Assembly: GCA_023387335.1 (NCBI GenBank)
Contig: JAEWIF010000067.1
Span: forward strand, 1-36,520
Length of the DNA: 36,520 nucleotides
From: Pseudomonadota bacterium
GTDB taxonomy: Bacteria; Pseudomonadota; Gammaproteobacteria; Burkholderiales; Burkholderiaceae_C
Direction of reading: 5' to 3'
Below are positions 22,872-31,008 of the stretch, one piece after another. The number at the start of each line of letters is the position of its first letter. Within the stretch, counting starts at the first letter, position 1. The position numbers and the translations under genes are program-made. Under the pieces are notes generated by a model, which was not told the DNA's origin, ran no database searches, and was given only the letters and a program-made list of their open reading frames with translations.

Positions 22872-24146
22872 TCAGAGCAGCAGGTGGAAGAGGTAGGCGC
22901 CGTTGTCCTTCAGCTTGTGCCAGGCTCCGCGCCGGCGCCAGGCCTCGAGTTCGATTTCGCCGGCGCGCGCCACGTACTTCTCGAACACGGCGTCGATCCG
23001 CGCCGCGAGTTCCGCGTCCAGGACGCCCAGCGTCAGTTCGTCGTTCGTCTCGAACGAGCGGTCGTCGAAGTTGCTGGACCCGATCGCGCTCCAGACCCGG
23101 TCGATCGTCATCACCTTCTGGTGAAGCAGCGTGTGGGGGTACTCGAACAAGCGCACGCCGCAGCGCAGGAGCTTCTCGAAGTTGCGGTGGCCCGCGTGCT
23201 GCACCATCGGGTTGTCCGAACCGCTGGTGGCGGGCATCAGCACGCGCACGTCGACGCCGCGGGCGACCGCTTCGCCGAACGCGTCGATCGCGGCCGGCTG
23301 CGGGATGAAGTAGGGGTTCTGGATCCAGATGCGCTCGCGCGCCAGGCAGATCGCGGCGTGGTGCAGGATCTTCACGGCGGACGCCGAGTCCTCGGGCTTG
23401 ACCCACGCCGGATGGATGACGGCTGCGCCGGCGGGCGCCACGTGCGGAAAGTGGTCCTCACCGCCGAACAGCTCGCTGCTTTCGGACACCCAGTTCTCGC
23501 TGAAGACGCCCTGCAGCGTGTTCACCACGGGGCCGCGCACGAGCACGCTGAGGTCGGCGTTGCGGAGGTGGTCCTCGGCGTCGCCGAGCCAGGAATCGAC
23601 GATGCAGTGGCCGCCGGCCAGGGCCTCGCGGCCGTCGATCACGACCAGCTTGCGATGGTCCCGGTTGTTGAGCCAGCCGATGTTGCGCAGCGCGGTGTCA
23701 TGGAAGAACACCACCTTGCATCCCGCTTCGCGCATCCGGCGCAGGGCCTCGCGGCCCATGCGCCGGCAGCCGTTGGCGTCCAGCATGAGCCGGACCTCGC
23801 ATCCGGACCGGGCGCGCTCGGCGAGAGCCGCGCTCAGGCGCCCGCCGATCTCTCCTTCCTTCCAGAGGAAGGTCTCCAGGTGCACCGACCTGCGCGCCGC
23901 CCCGATGCGCTCCAGCAGCACGTCGAAGTAGCGGCCGTTCTCGAGCAACTCCACCGAGTTGCCGTCCGTGACCGTTCCAAGGGAAAGCCCCGCCAGCGTG
24001 GGCAGCAGTTGCTCGATCTTCCCGGAGGTGCGCAGGCGCAGGGTGACGTCGCGCTGCCGGCGGATGGACCACAGCACCGCCACGAGCAGCACCAGCAGAA
24101 CGAGCAGCAGGAGCAGCGCCCAGAAGATGGCCAGCATCATCGGCAT
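22872..24146 (-). CDS. Phospholipase D/cardiolipin synthase-like protein
   Basis: 424 residues. One N-terminal membrane helix (about 4-26) anchors it to the inner membrane. Two HKD motifs form the active site: HRKLVVIDG (His164, Lys166, Asp171) and HQKVMTIDR (His342, Lys344, Asp349), the second followed by IGSSNFDDRSF. The spacing and order fit ClsB-type cardiolipin synthases, which condense two phospholipids or transfer a phosphatidyl group. It is the last gene of the eight-gene operon that begins with hsp20, 50 bases after the small membrane protein gene. A phospholipid-remodelling role in stress is inferred from this context. A nuclease of the PLD family is less likely given the membrane anchor. 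Confidence 0.9.
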   Translation of the reverse strand: MPMMLAIFWALLLLLVLLVLLVAVLWSIRRQRDVTLRLRTSGKIEQLLPTLAGLSLGTVTDGNSVELLENGRYFDVLLERIGAARRSVHLETFLWKEGEIGGRLSAALAERARSGCEVRLMLDANGCRRMGREALRRMREAGCKVVFFHDTALRNIGWLNNRDHRKLVVIDGREALAGGHCIVDSWLGDAEDHLRNADLSVLVRGPVVNTLQGVFSENWVSESSELFGGEDHFPHVAPAGAAVIHPAWVKPEDSASAVKILHHAAICLARERIWIQNPYFIPQPAAIDAFGEAVARGVDVRVLMPATSGSDNPMVQHAGHRNFEKLLRCGVRLFEYPHTLLHQKVMTIDRVWSAIGSSNFDDRSFETNDELTLGVLDAELAARIDAVFEKYVARAGEIELEAWRRRGAWHKLKDNGAYLFHLLL

Positions 24147-24196
24147 GCAGTGTGGCGCAGGAACGCAGCGCTGCGATGCCGCGGCGGCCGGGCCGA

Positions 24197-24424
24197 CTAC
24201 GTTCCGGTACCGCGAGCCACGCGGACGGGCCCCGGGCTCTTCCTGTCCTTCATCAGCTTGCGGCCGAGCGGAAACGCGAACAGCAACAGGTAGGCCGGGA
24301 GCCAGTAGAGCTGCACCGGGCGCCGGAAAGCCAGGATGGCGCCGCAGGCGGCCGCCGACGCGATCAGGGCCAGCGCGGCCGGGCGATGGCGCGTCGCCGG
24401 CGGGGACGTTTGCGTATGCTCCAC
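24197..24424 (-). CDS. Small two-helix membrane protein, unknown function
   Basis: 75 residues from GTG 24424, which follows GAGGAG by five bases. Two hydrophobic segments (about 16-33 and 37-54) are separated by FRRPVQLYW, and the C-terminus is basic (GRKLMKDRKS). It vaguely recalls DUF2933-type membrane peptides, but I cannot assign it. It lies 17 bases after the cytochrome c gene and 50 bases before the phospholipase D gene, within the hsp20-led operon. The coding call rests on the ribosome site, the membrane profile and the operon position. Confidence 0.7.
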   Translation of the reverse strand: MEHTQTSPPATRHRPAALALIASAAACGAILAFRRPVQLYWLPAYLLLFAFPLGRKLMKDRKSPGPVRVARGTGT

Positions 24425-24441
24425 GGTGTCTCCTCGCTGGT

Positions 24442-24747
24442 TCACCGGCGCGCGACGCCCTGGGGCACCGGATACCGGTAGATGGTGTCGTTCAGGTGCC
24501 GGGCCACGGCGTCGATGTCCTCGTCGCTCCATCCCAGCCGGGCCTCTCCCTGCCACTGCCGGACCAGCCCGCGCAGGGACTCCCAGTCCCGCGCGCGGCG
24601 CTGGGCGCGCCAGTGCATCTGTTCGGAGTGGCAGGTGCCGCAGTGGTTCTCGTAGAGCAGCGCGCCCCGCGTGGCGGGCGCGGGCTGGGCCTGCGCGTGC
24701 ACCGAAGAGCACAGCAGGATCACCGGTAGAAAGCTCAGCGGGCGCAT
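24442..24747 (-). CDS. Small exported cytochrome c
   Basis: 101 residues. A signal peptide (LSFLPVILLCSSVHAQA, cleavage near residue 20) is followed by one haem-binding motif CGTCH at residues 36-40. Downstream, WSDEDIDAVARHLNDTIYRYP ends the typical cytochrome c helix. A ligand methionine could be Met44 or is replaced; it cannot be fixed by eye. It should carry electrons in the periplasm. GGAAAGGAG precedes ATG 24747. It sits 22 bases after the APH/P-loop kinase gene in the hsp20-led operon; a redox partner is not obvious nearby, though the multicopper oxidase upstream of hsp20 is a candidate. Confidence 0.88.
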   Translation of the reverse strand: MRPLSFLPVILLCSSVHAQAQPAPATRGALLYENHCGTCHSEQMHWRAQRRARDWESLRGLVRQWQGEARLGWSDEDIDAVARHLNDTIYRYPVPQGVARR

Positions 24748-24769
24748 CGGTCGTCTCCTTTCCAGTTTC

Positions 24770-26185
24770 TCAAGGGTTTTCGGCCCACTCGCGCTCGTCG
24801 GCCGCGAGGGGCTCGGCGCTCGAGCACAGCCGGTCCAGGACCGCGGCATCCGCCTCGGAGGCGTCGTCGCGCCGCGCGGCCAGCCGATGGCGCAGGACCT
24901 CGCGGGGCGCCTCGCAGGCGAGGATCGAGAACGGCAGGTCCAGCGACGCGGCGAGCGCGCGAGCCTCCTCGCGCTCCGAGCGTCGCAGGAAGGCCGCGTC
25001 CAGCACCACCGGGTAGCCCGCCCGCAGCGCGGTTCGCGCCAGGGCGAACAGCCGCGCATAGGTGCGCCGCGTCATGCCCGCCGCGTACAGGTCCAGGCCC
25101 GCCGTCCGCGAGTCGGCCAGGGGCGGCAGGCCGGCAAGCCGCTTGCGTTCGACGTCGGACCGGATGCGGATGGCGCCTTCCCCTTCCAGCCAGGCCTGCG
25201 ACCGCCAGGTCTTGCCGGCGCCGGGCAGGCCGTGCGTGATGCACAGCCGTGGGCGTCCCGGGGCCGCCCATCCGCGGGCCGCATCGGCATAGCTCTCAGC
25301 CTGCGCCGAAGCGCCGCGCAAGGCCATCACCTGCGCGCGCACCAGGGCTCGGTAAGCCGCGGCGAAACGAAGGGCGGGCACGGCCTCGTGCTCGCCCAAC
25401 GCATCCAGCCAGTGGTTCAGCAGGCGGAAGGCCAGGGCCCGGCTGCCGCGGGCGGCGAAGTCCATCACCGTGAACGCGACATCGTCCAGCACGTCGATGC
25501 AGTACAGGGCGGGGTCGAACTCGATCGCGTCGAACGCCGCCGGCGCGCCGGCCAGCCACACGACGTTGTCCAGGTGCAGGTCGCCGTGGACCCGCCGCAC
25601 GCGGCCTCCGGTCCGGCGGGCCTCCCATAGGGGCGCCAGCGCGTCGGCCTGCGCCTCCATCCAGGCCTTCAGGCCGGCCGCCGCATCGCCCAGCGGGTCC
25701 GCGGCGCCGGCCAGGGCCGCCAGGGCGGTCTCGCGCCGCCGCGCCGCCGTGCCGAAGCCGGACATGATCGCCACCGGCGCATCGGCGTGGAAGCCGGCGA
25801 TCAGGGCCGCGAGCGCGTCGACCTCGGCGGGGCCGAGCCGGCCCGCCTCCAGTCGCGCGGAGAAGAGATCCTCCTGGGCGAAACGCCGCATGTGCACGGC
25901 CACCTCGAACACGGTGCCGGTGCCGCCCAGCCGGGGCGACGCGGGCGTTCCCGCGATGTCATCGACCCCCAGGTACAAGCCGGGCGCGAGGCGGGCGTTC
26001 AGCCGCACCTCCTGCTCGCAGCAGTGGCGCCGCGCCTCCAGCGTGCCGTAGTCCACGAAGGGCAGCTTCACCGGCTTCTTGATCTTCCACGCGTGGCCGC
26101 CGGCCAGCAGCACCCAGGAGATGTGGGTCTCGATGCATTCCGCCCCGAGCGATTCCGCGAGGCGGTGGACCTGTCGTTCGTTCAT
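24770..26185 (-). CDS. Fusion of aminoglycoside phosphotransferase-like kinase and P-loop kinase
   Basis: 471 residues in two domains. The N-terminal part (about 1-310) is an APH/choline-kinase fold with HGDLHLDNVVW (catalytic loop, residues 200-210) and IEFDP, the metal-binding aspartate. The C-terminal part (about 312-471) is a P-loop kinase with Walker A GLPGAGKT (319-326) and a DAAFLRR segment typical of zeta-toxin/gluconate-kinase-like enzymes. This bifunctional architecture (COG2187 plus COG0645) is widespread in proteobacteria, often with stress genes, but its substrate is unknown; antibiotic resistance should not be assumed. Its ATG overlaps the HlyD gene stop (ATGA), implying coupled translation in the hsp20-led operon. 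Confidence 0.92.
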   Translation of the reverse strand: MNERQVHRLAESLGAECIETHISWVLLAGGHAWKIKKPVKLPFVDYGTLEARRHCCEQEVRLNARLAPGLYLGVDDIAGTPASPRLGGTGTVFEVAVHMRRFAQEDLFSARLEAGRLGPAEVDALAALIAGFHADAPVAIMSGFGTAARRRETALAALAGAADPLGDAAAGLKAWMEAQADALAPLWEARRTGGRVRRVHGDLHLDNVVWLAGAPAAFDAIEFDPALYCIDVLDDVAFTVMDFAARGSRALAFRLLNHWLDALGEHEAVPALRFAAAYRALVRAQVMALRGASAQAESYADAARGWAAPGRPRLCITHGLPGAGKTWRSQAWLEGEGAIRIRSDVERKRLAGLPPLADSRTAGLDLYAAGMTRRTYARLFALARTALRAGYPVVLDAAFLRRSEREEARALAASLDLPFSILACEAPREVLRHRLAARRDDASEADAAVLDRLCSSAEPLAADEREWAENP

Positions 26186-27375
26186 GGCGCGGCGCGCTTT
26201 TGCACCCGGCGGCCGTCGGAGACCGTCGGCGGCGGGTAGATCACGACGGTCTGCCCCGGCCGCACGCGGCTGCGCACCCAGGCCTCGCTGCCGTTGCGGC
26301 CGGCCACGTCCACCGGCTGCAGCCGGGCGCGGGCGCCGTCGATCCGGTACACGGCCATGCCGCCGTCGGCGAAGGGGAACAGCGCGCCCACGGGCGCGAG
26401 GACGGCGTCGTCGACGCTCTGGGTGATGATGCGCACCGTGACGCGGTAGCCGTCGCCCATCACCTGCCAGGGCTGTGGCGGCGCATCGAGGTCGAGCAGC
26501 ACCTTCACGCGCTGCTCCTCGATGCCCAGCGCCGACACCTTGGTGAAGGCCGCCGGCTCCACGCGCCGCACGCGCGCCTGCACCGGCGGTCCGCCCCAGC
26601 GCTCGATCACGGCGCGGCGGCCGGGCTGGGCCTGCACGGCGTCGGTGGTGAGCAGTTCCGCGACCACTTCCATGCGCGCGGGGTCGCCGATGTCGAGCAG
26701 GGCCGTGCCGGCCGGGAGCGTGGCTTCGCTCGGCTGCGCGACCTTCAGCACGACGCCGTCGACCGGCGCGCGCACCACCAGCGGCCGGCCGGCCTCGCTC
26801 CTGCCCACCGGCTGGAGCGCGGCGGCGGCCTGGGCCTGCTCGTGCACCGCCACTTCGCGTTCGGCGCTGGCCGCCTCCTGCTCGCGCTGTGCCGCCGACA
26901 GCGCGAGGCGTGCCGCGTCGAGCCGGGCCGCGCTGAGGAACCCCTCGCGCGCCAGCTTCTCGGTGCGATGCAGTTCGAGCTGCGCCTCCTCCACCGCGAT
27001 GCGTGCCCTGTCGAGCCGCGCGCCCGCGCGCTGCAGGCCAGCCGACGCGGCCTTGTGGCGCGCGGACGCCTCGCGCGCGCCGCGCTCGTCGATCATCGAC
27101 GACATCACCGGCAGCAGCTCGGCCACGCTGTCGCCCGCACGAACCGGGTCGCCCTCCCTCAGCACGATGCGCGAGAGGCGGGCGGCGACCGGCGCCGACA
27201 CGGTGTAGCGGTCCTTCACCCGCGTGCGGCCGTCCTCCTCGATGCTCTGCTCGAAGCGCCCGGACTGGACGGCCGCGGTTTCGACGGCCACCGGCCGCGG
27301 CATGAAAGCCCAGGCGAGCAGCGCCACCGCGGCGGCGGCCGCGCCGGCCCCGATCACGACCCTGCGTGTCCTCAT
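26182..27375 (-). CDS. HlyD/MacA-like periplasmic adaptor of an ABC exporter
   Basis: 397 residues. An N-terminal membrane anchor (VVIGAGAAAAAVALLAWAF) precedes a biotinyl-lipoyl-like barrel begun by YTVSAPVAARLSRIVLREGD, a helical hairpin (about 100-185, rich in Ala, Arg and Glu) and the return half ending at VVRAPVDGVVLKVAQ. A beta-barrel and membrane-proximal domain complete the fold. It would link the FtsX-type permease to an outer-membrane exit duct or act with the ABC unit in envelope remodelling. It begins 2 bases after the permease stop (TGA-AC-ATG). No TolC-type gene is in the window. Confidence 0.92.
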   Translation of the reverse strand: MRTRRVVIGAGAAAAAVALLAWAFMPRPVAVETAAVQSGRFEQSIEEDGRTRVKDRYTVSAPVAARLSRIVLREGDPVRAGDSVAELLPVMSSMIDERGAREASARHKAASAGLQRAGARLDRARIAVEEAQLELHRTEKLAREGFLSAARLDAARLALSAAQREQEAASAEREVAVHEQAQAAAALQPVGRSEAGRPLVVRAPVDGVVLKVAQPSEATLPAGTALLDIGDPARMEVVAELLTTDAVQAQPGRRAVIERWGGPPVQARVRRVEPAAFTKVSALGIEEQRVKVLLDLDAPPQPWQVMGDGYRVTVRIITQSVDDAVLAPVGALFPFADGGMAVYRIDGARARLQPVDVAGRNGSEAWVRSRVRPGQTVVIYPPPTVSDGRRVQKRAAP

Positions 27376-27377
27376 GT

Positions 27378-29744
27378 TCACTCCCTCGTCTTGAGCGCCG
27401 CGACCATGTCGAGGCTGTCGATGCGCCGGCGGACCACGAGCGCGCTCGCGACGCCCGCGGCCACCACGCACAGGGCGGCCACGGCATAGGTGCGCGGCCG
27501 GATCACCACCGGAAAGAGGAACTGGTCGGAGCGCATCAGCTGCACCACGCCGTGCGTGAGCGACCAGCCGAGCAGCATGCCCAGCGGCAGCGCGATGGCG
27601 ATGCCGAGCGCCAGTTCGCCGAGCAGCAGGAAGGAGACCTCGCCACGGGTGAACCCGAGCACGCGAAGGCTGGCCAGTTCCCAGGTGCGCTCGGCCAGCG
27701 CGATCCGGGCATTGTTGTAGACCACCCCCACCGCGATCACCGCCGCGAAGGCGGTGAGGACGGAGCTCATGATCAGGACGTTGCGCGCGCTGACCTCCTG
27801 CATGTTGCGCAGCATGGTGGCCTTGCTGAAGGCGCCGGCCACCCTGGGCAGGCCCTGGGTCGTTTCCAGCACCCGCTCCACGGCGCCGGGGCCGGCGCGA
27901 AGGCTGAAGAAGTTGGCGAGGTCGCCGTCGCCGAGCGCGCGGTTCAGCGTGTCGCGGTGGATGAACGCGTTCAGGCCCATCATGTCCCGCACGGTTCGTT
28001 CCACCACCAGGTGCAGGACTTCGCGCCGGCCCTCGCGGACCTCGACCATGACGGTGTCGCCCGGCTTCAGGGCCAGCTTGTCCGCGAGCCGGTCCGTCAT
28101 CAGGACGCCGTGCAAGCCGGGCGGGCGCGCCACCTGGTCGACGTCCACCACGCGCTGCAGCCTCGGCACGGGCGGATAGGCATCGAGCAGGCCCTTCTCG
28201 CTGCGGGAGCCGTGGACGAAGCGCACTGCGAGCCGGCGCCCGGCCTCCACCTCGAGCACGCCGGGCAGGCGGGCCAGCTCGCGGCCGGCGCCCGCGTCCA
28301 CCGGATCGGTGGTCCACACGATGATGTCGCTGCGCATCCCGAGGTTGAACTGCGTGTCGACGATGGTCTCGATCGCATCGCGGAAGAAGTTGCCCATGAT
28401 CACGATGGCCGTCGCCGCCGCCATGCCGCCGATCGTCACCGCGGCGCGCAGCGGGCGGCGCTCGAGGTTGCGCACGATCATGCGCAGCGCGGGCGTGAGG
28501 CGCAGGCGCGGCACCCGCTCCAGCAGGGCGCGCCGGTAGCGCCCGGGGGCCGGCGGGCGCATCGCCTCCGCGGCGGACAGCCGCACGGTGGCGGCGATCG
28601 CGGTCAGGGTGCCCAGCACGGCGGTGGCCACCACCAGCAGCAGGCCGATCGCCATCAGGCCCGCGGGAAGCCGGAACTCGAAGCTGGGGAAGAGGAAGAA
28701 GTCCGCGTACAACCCCGTGAGCATCCGGCCCATGGCGTGTCCGAGGGCCAGTCCCAGGAGGAAGCCGCCGAGCACAATCGGAGCGACCAGCTTCAGGTAG
28801 TGCGCCGCGATGGCGGCGTTGCCGTAGCCCAGTGCCTTGAGCGCGGCGACCTGTTCGCGCTGCGTGGCCACCAGCCGCGCCGTCACCACGTGCAGCAGGA
28901 ATCCCGCGACCGCCAGGAAGATGGCCGGCAGCACGGTGCCCAGCACGCGCTGCTCGCGGATCTCGTTGTCCAGCATCGCGTGCGAGCCCTGCTCGTCGCG
29001 GCCATGCGCGGGCTCGCCGCCCAGGCCGGCAAGCCGCCGCGTCACCTCCGCCAGCGCCGCGGGCTCCGACGCATCGGGCGCGAGCTTCAGCGCCACGTGG
29101 TTGAACGCGCCGGCCATGTCGGTGGCCGCCGCGAGCTCGTCGTGGTCGACCCAGAAGACGCCGAACGCGCGCAGGTCCGGAAGGCCCATGATGCCGCCGA
29201 AGATGTACTCGGGCGACAGCGCGGTGCCCGTGATGCGCAGCGTGCGGCGCTTGCCGTTCACCAGCGCCGAGACGCTGCCGCCGGGCCGCAGCCCGTGCGC
29301 CTGCGCGAAGCTTTCCGTGGCCACCGCCTCGAGCTCGCCGCCGGGCCGGCTCCCGCCTTCGGGCCAGCGGCCGGACCGCAGCTGCACGCGGTTGAGGCGG
29401 TGGGGGCGACCGGCTTCGAGGCCGATCAGCTGGCCGATCACGGGATCGGTGCTGCCCGTCACCGTCACGCGGGCGAACGTCTCGACCGTGGTCTGCACGT
29501 CCACCACGCCCGGCACCTCGGCGAGCCGCGCCGCCAGCGCGTCCGGCGCGCGCTTGACGATCGCGAAGACGTCGGCGAAGCGGCCGCTCGCGTAGAAGTC
29601 GTCGCGCGCCTGGGCCAGCGAGTCCACCGCGGACAGGGTCGCCAGGAATCCCCCGATGCCGCTGGCGACGACCAGCGCGATCGTGAGCGCCTGGCTCCAG
29701 AGCAGGCGCAGGTCGCGGAACACCTTGCGATCGAGGGCGCGCAT
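27378..29744 (-). CDS. FtsX-type ABC transporter permease, duplicated
   Basis: 788 residues. The N-terminal helix (LLWSQALTIALVVASGIGGFL) and a large periplasmic domain (about 40-250) lead to a first FtsX membrane domain with three helices (about 255-370). A second periplasmic domain and a second FtsX domain end the protein (helices near 660-680, 710-740 and 755-780). This two-FtsX layout is that of the lipoprotein/substrate exporter-like permeases (LolC/MacB superfamily) that use mechanical force rather than a pore. It lies 4 bases after the ATPase stop and directly before the adaptor. The substrate is unknown. Confidence 0.92.
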   Translation of the reverse strand: MRALDRKVFRDLRLLWSQALTIALVVASGIGGFLATLSAVDSLAQARDDFYASGRFADVFAIVKRAPDALAARLAEVPGVVDVQTTVETFARVTVTGSTDPVIGQLIGLEAGRPHRLNRVQLRSGRWPEGGSRPGGELEAVATESFAQAHGLRPGGSVSALVNGKRRTLRITGTALSPEYIFGGIMGLPDLRAFGVFWVDHDELAAATDMAGAFNHVALKLAPDASEPAALAEVTRRLAGLGGEPAHGRDEQGSHAMLDNEIREQRVLGTVLPAIFLAVAGFLLHVVTARLVATQREQVAALKALGYGNAAIAAHYLKLVAPIVLGGFLLGLALGHAMGRMLTGLYADFFLFPSFEFRLPAGLMAIGLLLVVATAVLGTLTAIAATVRLSAAEAMRPPAPGRYRRALLERVPRLRLTPALRMIVRNLERRPLRAAVTIGGMAAATAIVIMGNFFRDAIETIVDTQFNLGMRSDIIVWTTDPVDAGAGRELARLPGVLEVEAGRRLAVRFVHGSRSEKGLLDAYPPVPRLQRVVDVDQVARPPGLHGVLMTDRLADKLALKPGDTVMVEVREGRREVLHLVVERTVRDMMGLNAFIHRDTLNRALGDGDLANFFSLRAGPGAVERVLETTQGLPRVAGAFSKATMLRNMQEVSARNVLIMSSVLTAFAAVIAVGVVYNNARIALAERTWELASLRVLGFTRGEVSFLLLGELALGIAIALPLGMLLGWSLTHGVVQLMRSDQFLFPVVIRPRTYAVAALCVVAAGVASALVVRRRIDSLDMVAALKTRE

Positions 29745-29748
29745 GGGA

Positions 29749-30477
<729 letters not shown>

Positions 30478-30489
30478 GGCGCGCGACGC

Positions 30490-30918
30490 TCACTCGATGG
30501 AGATCCGGCGCGCGTCGGCCGGCGACTTCTTCGGCAGCTCCAGGGTGAGCACGCCGTCCGCGTACTTCGCCCGCACGCCGGAGGGCTCGACGTCCTGGCC
30601 CAGGCTGAACGTGCGGGCCACGGCTCCGCTGTGGCGTTCGCTGCGCAGCACCCGGCCGCCGTCGCCGCGCTCTTCCTTCTCGCTCCGGGTCTCCGCCTTG
30701 ATCGAGACCAGGTTGCCGTCGACCTGGACGTCGATGTCGTCCTTCTTCACGCCGGGGATGTCGGCCTTGACGGTGTAGGCCTTGTCGTTCTCGGTGACGT
30801 CGATGCGCATCTTCAGCTGGGCCGCCTCGCCTTCGAACATGGTGGGCGGGAAGAAGCGCCTGAACGCCGATTCGAAGTTGTCGCCGAACACCGGATCCAG
30901 GATTCGCAGGTTGCTCAT
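30490..30918 (-). CDS. Small heat shock protein (Hsp20/alpha-crystallin family)
   Basis: 142 residues. ATG 30918 (MSNLRILDPV) follows GAGG six bases upstream; the longer in-frame start upstream would run through the promoter. The alpha-crystallin domain spans about 38-135 and includes VKADIPGVKKDDIDVQVDG, RSERHSGAVARTFSL and the GVLTLELPK strand. It acts as an ATP-independent holdase in the cytoplasm, keeping unfolding proteins soluble. It leads the eight-gene operon that extends to the phospholipase D gene. The promoter has an FNR-like box and a TAGATT -10, and no CIRCE or sigma-32-like element is apparent, so oxygen limitation rather than heat may be the main cue. Confidence 0.95.
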   Translation of the reverse strand: MSNLRILDPVFGDNFESAFRRFFPPTMFEGEAAQLKMRIDVTENDKAYTVKADIPGVKKDDIDVQVDGNLVSIKAETRSEKEERGDGGRVLRSERHSGAVARTFSLGQDVEPSGVRAKYADGVLTLELPKKSPADARRISIE

Positions 30919-30964
30919 GGGGTACCTCTGATGAGTGGCGTGGCCGTCCCGCGGCCACGCACTC

Positions 30965-30970
30965 AATCTA
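30965..30970 (-). promoter_or_regulatory. -10 element of the hsp20 operon
   Basis: The minus strand reads TAGATT within CTAGATTG, the same octamer as at the usp-ATPase operon. It is centred 31 bp from the FNR-like box centre. The predicted start is near 30958. Confidence 0.55.
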
Positions 30971-30991
30971 GGAGCCGCCGGCCCGGGCGAC

Positions 30992-31005
30992 TTGATCTCC
31001 GTCAA
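30992..31005. promoter_or_regulatory. FNR/ANR-like box upstream of hsp20
   Basis: TTGATCTCCGTCAA matches nine of ten consensus positions. It lies 74 bases before the hsp20 start and 3 bases after the multicopper oxidase stop codon, in a 90-base gap. Confidence 0.75.
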
Positions 31006-31008
31006 GCG

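Noticed and set aside
24770..26185. Aminoglycoside resistance gene
   Set aside because: The APH-like fold is fused to a P-loop kinase, a widespread chromosomal architecture with unknown substrate. Nothing indicates drug modification.
26186..27487. Extension of the APH/P-loop kinase frame upstream through the HlyD gene
   Set aside because: The kinase has a proper start at 26185 overlapping the HlyD stop. The upstream part is an out-of-frame reading of HlyD.
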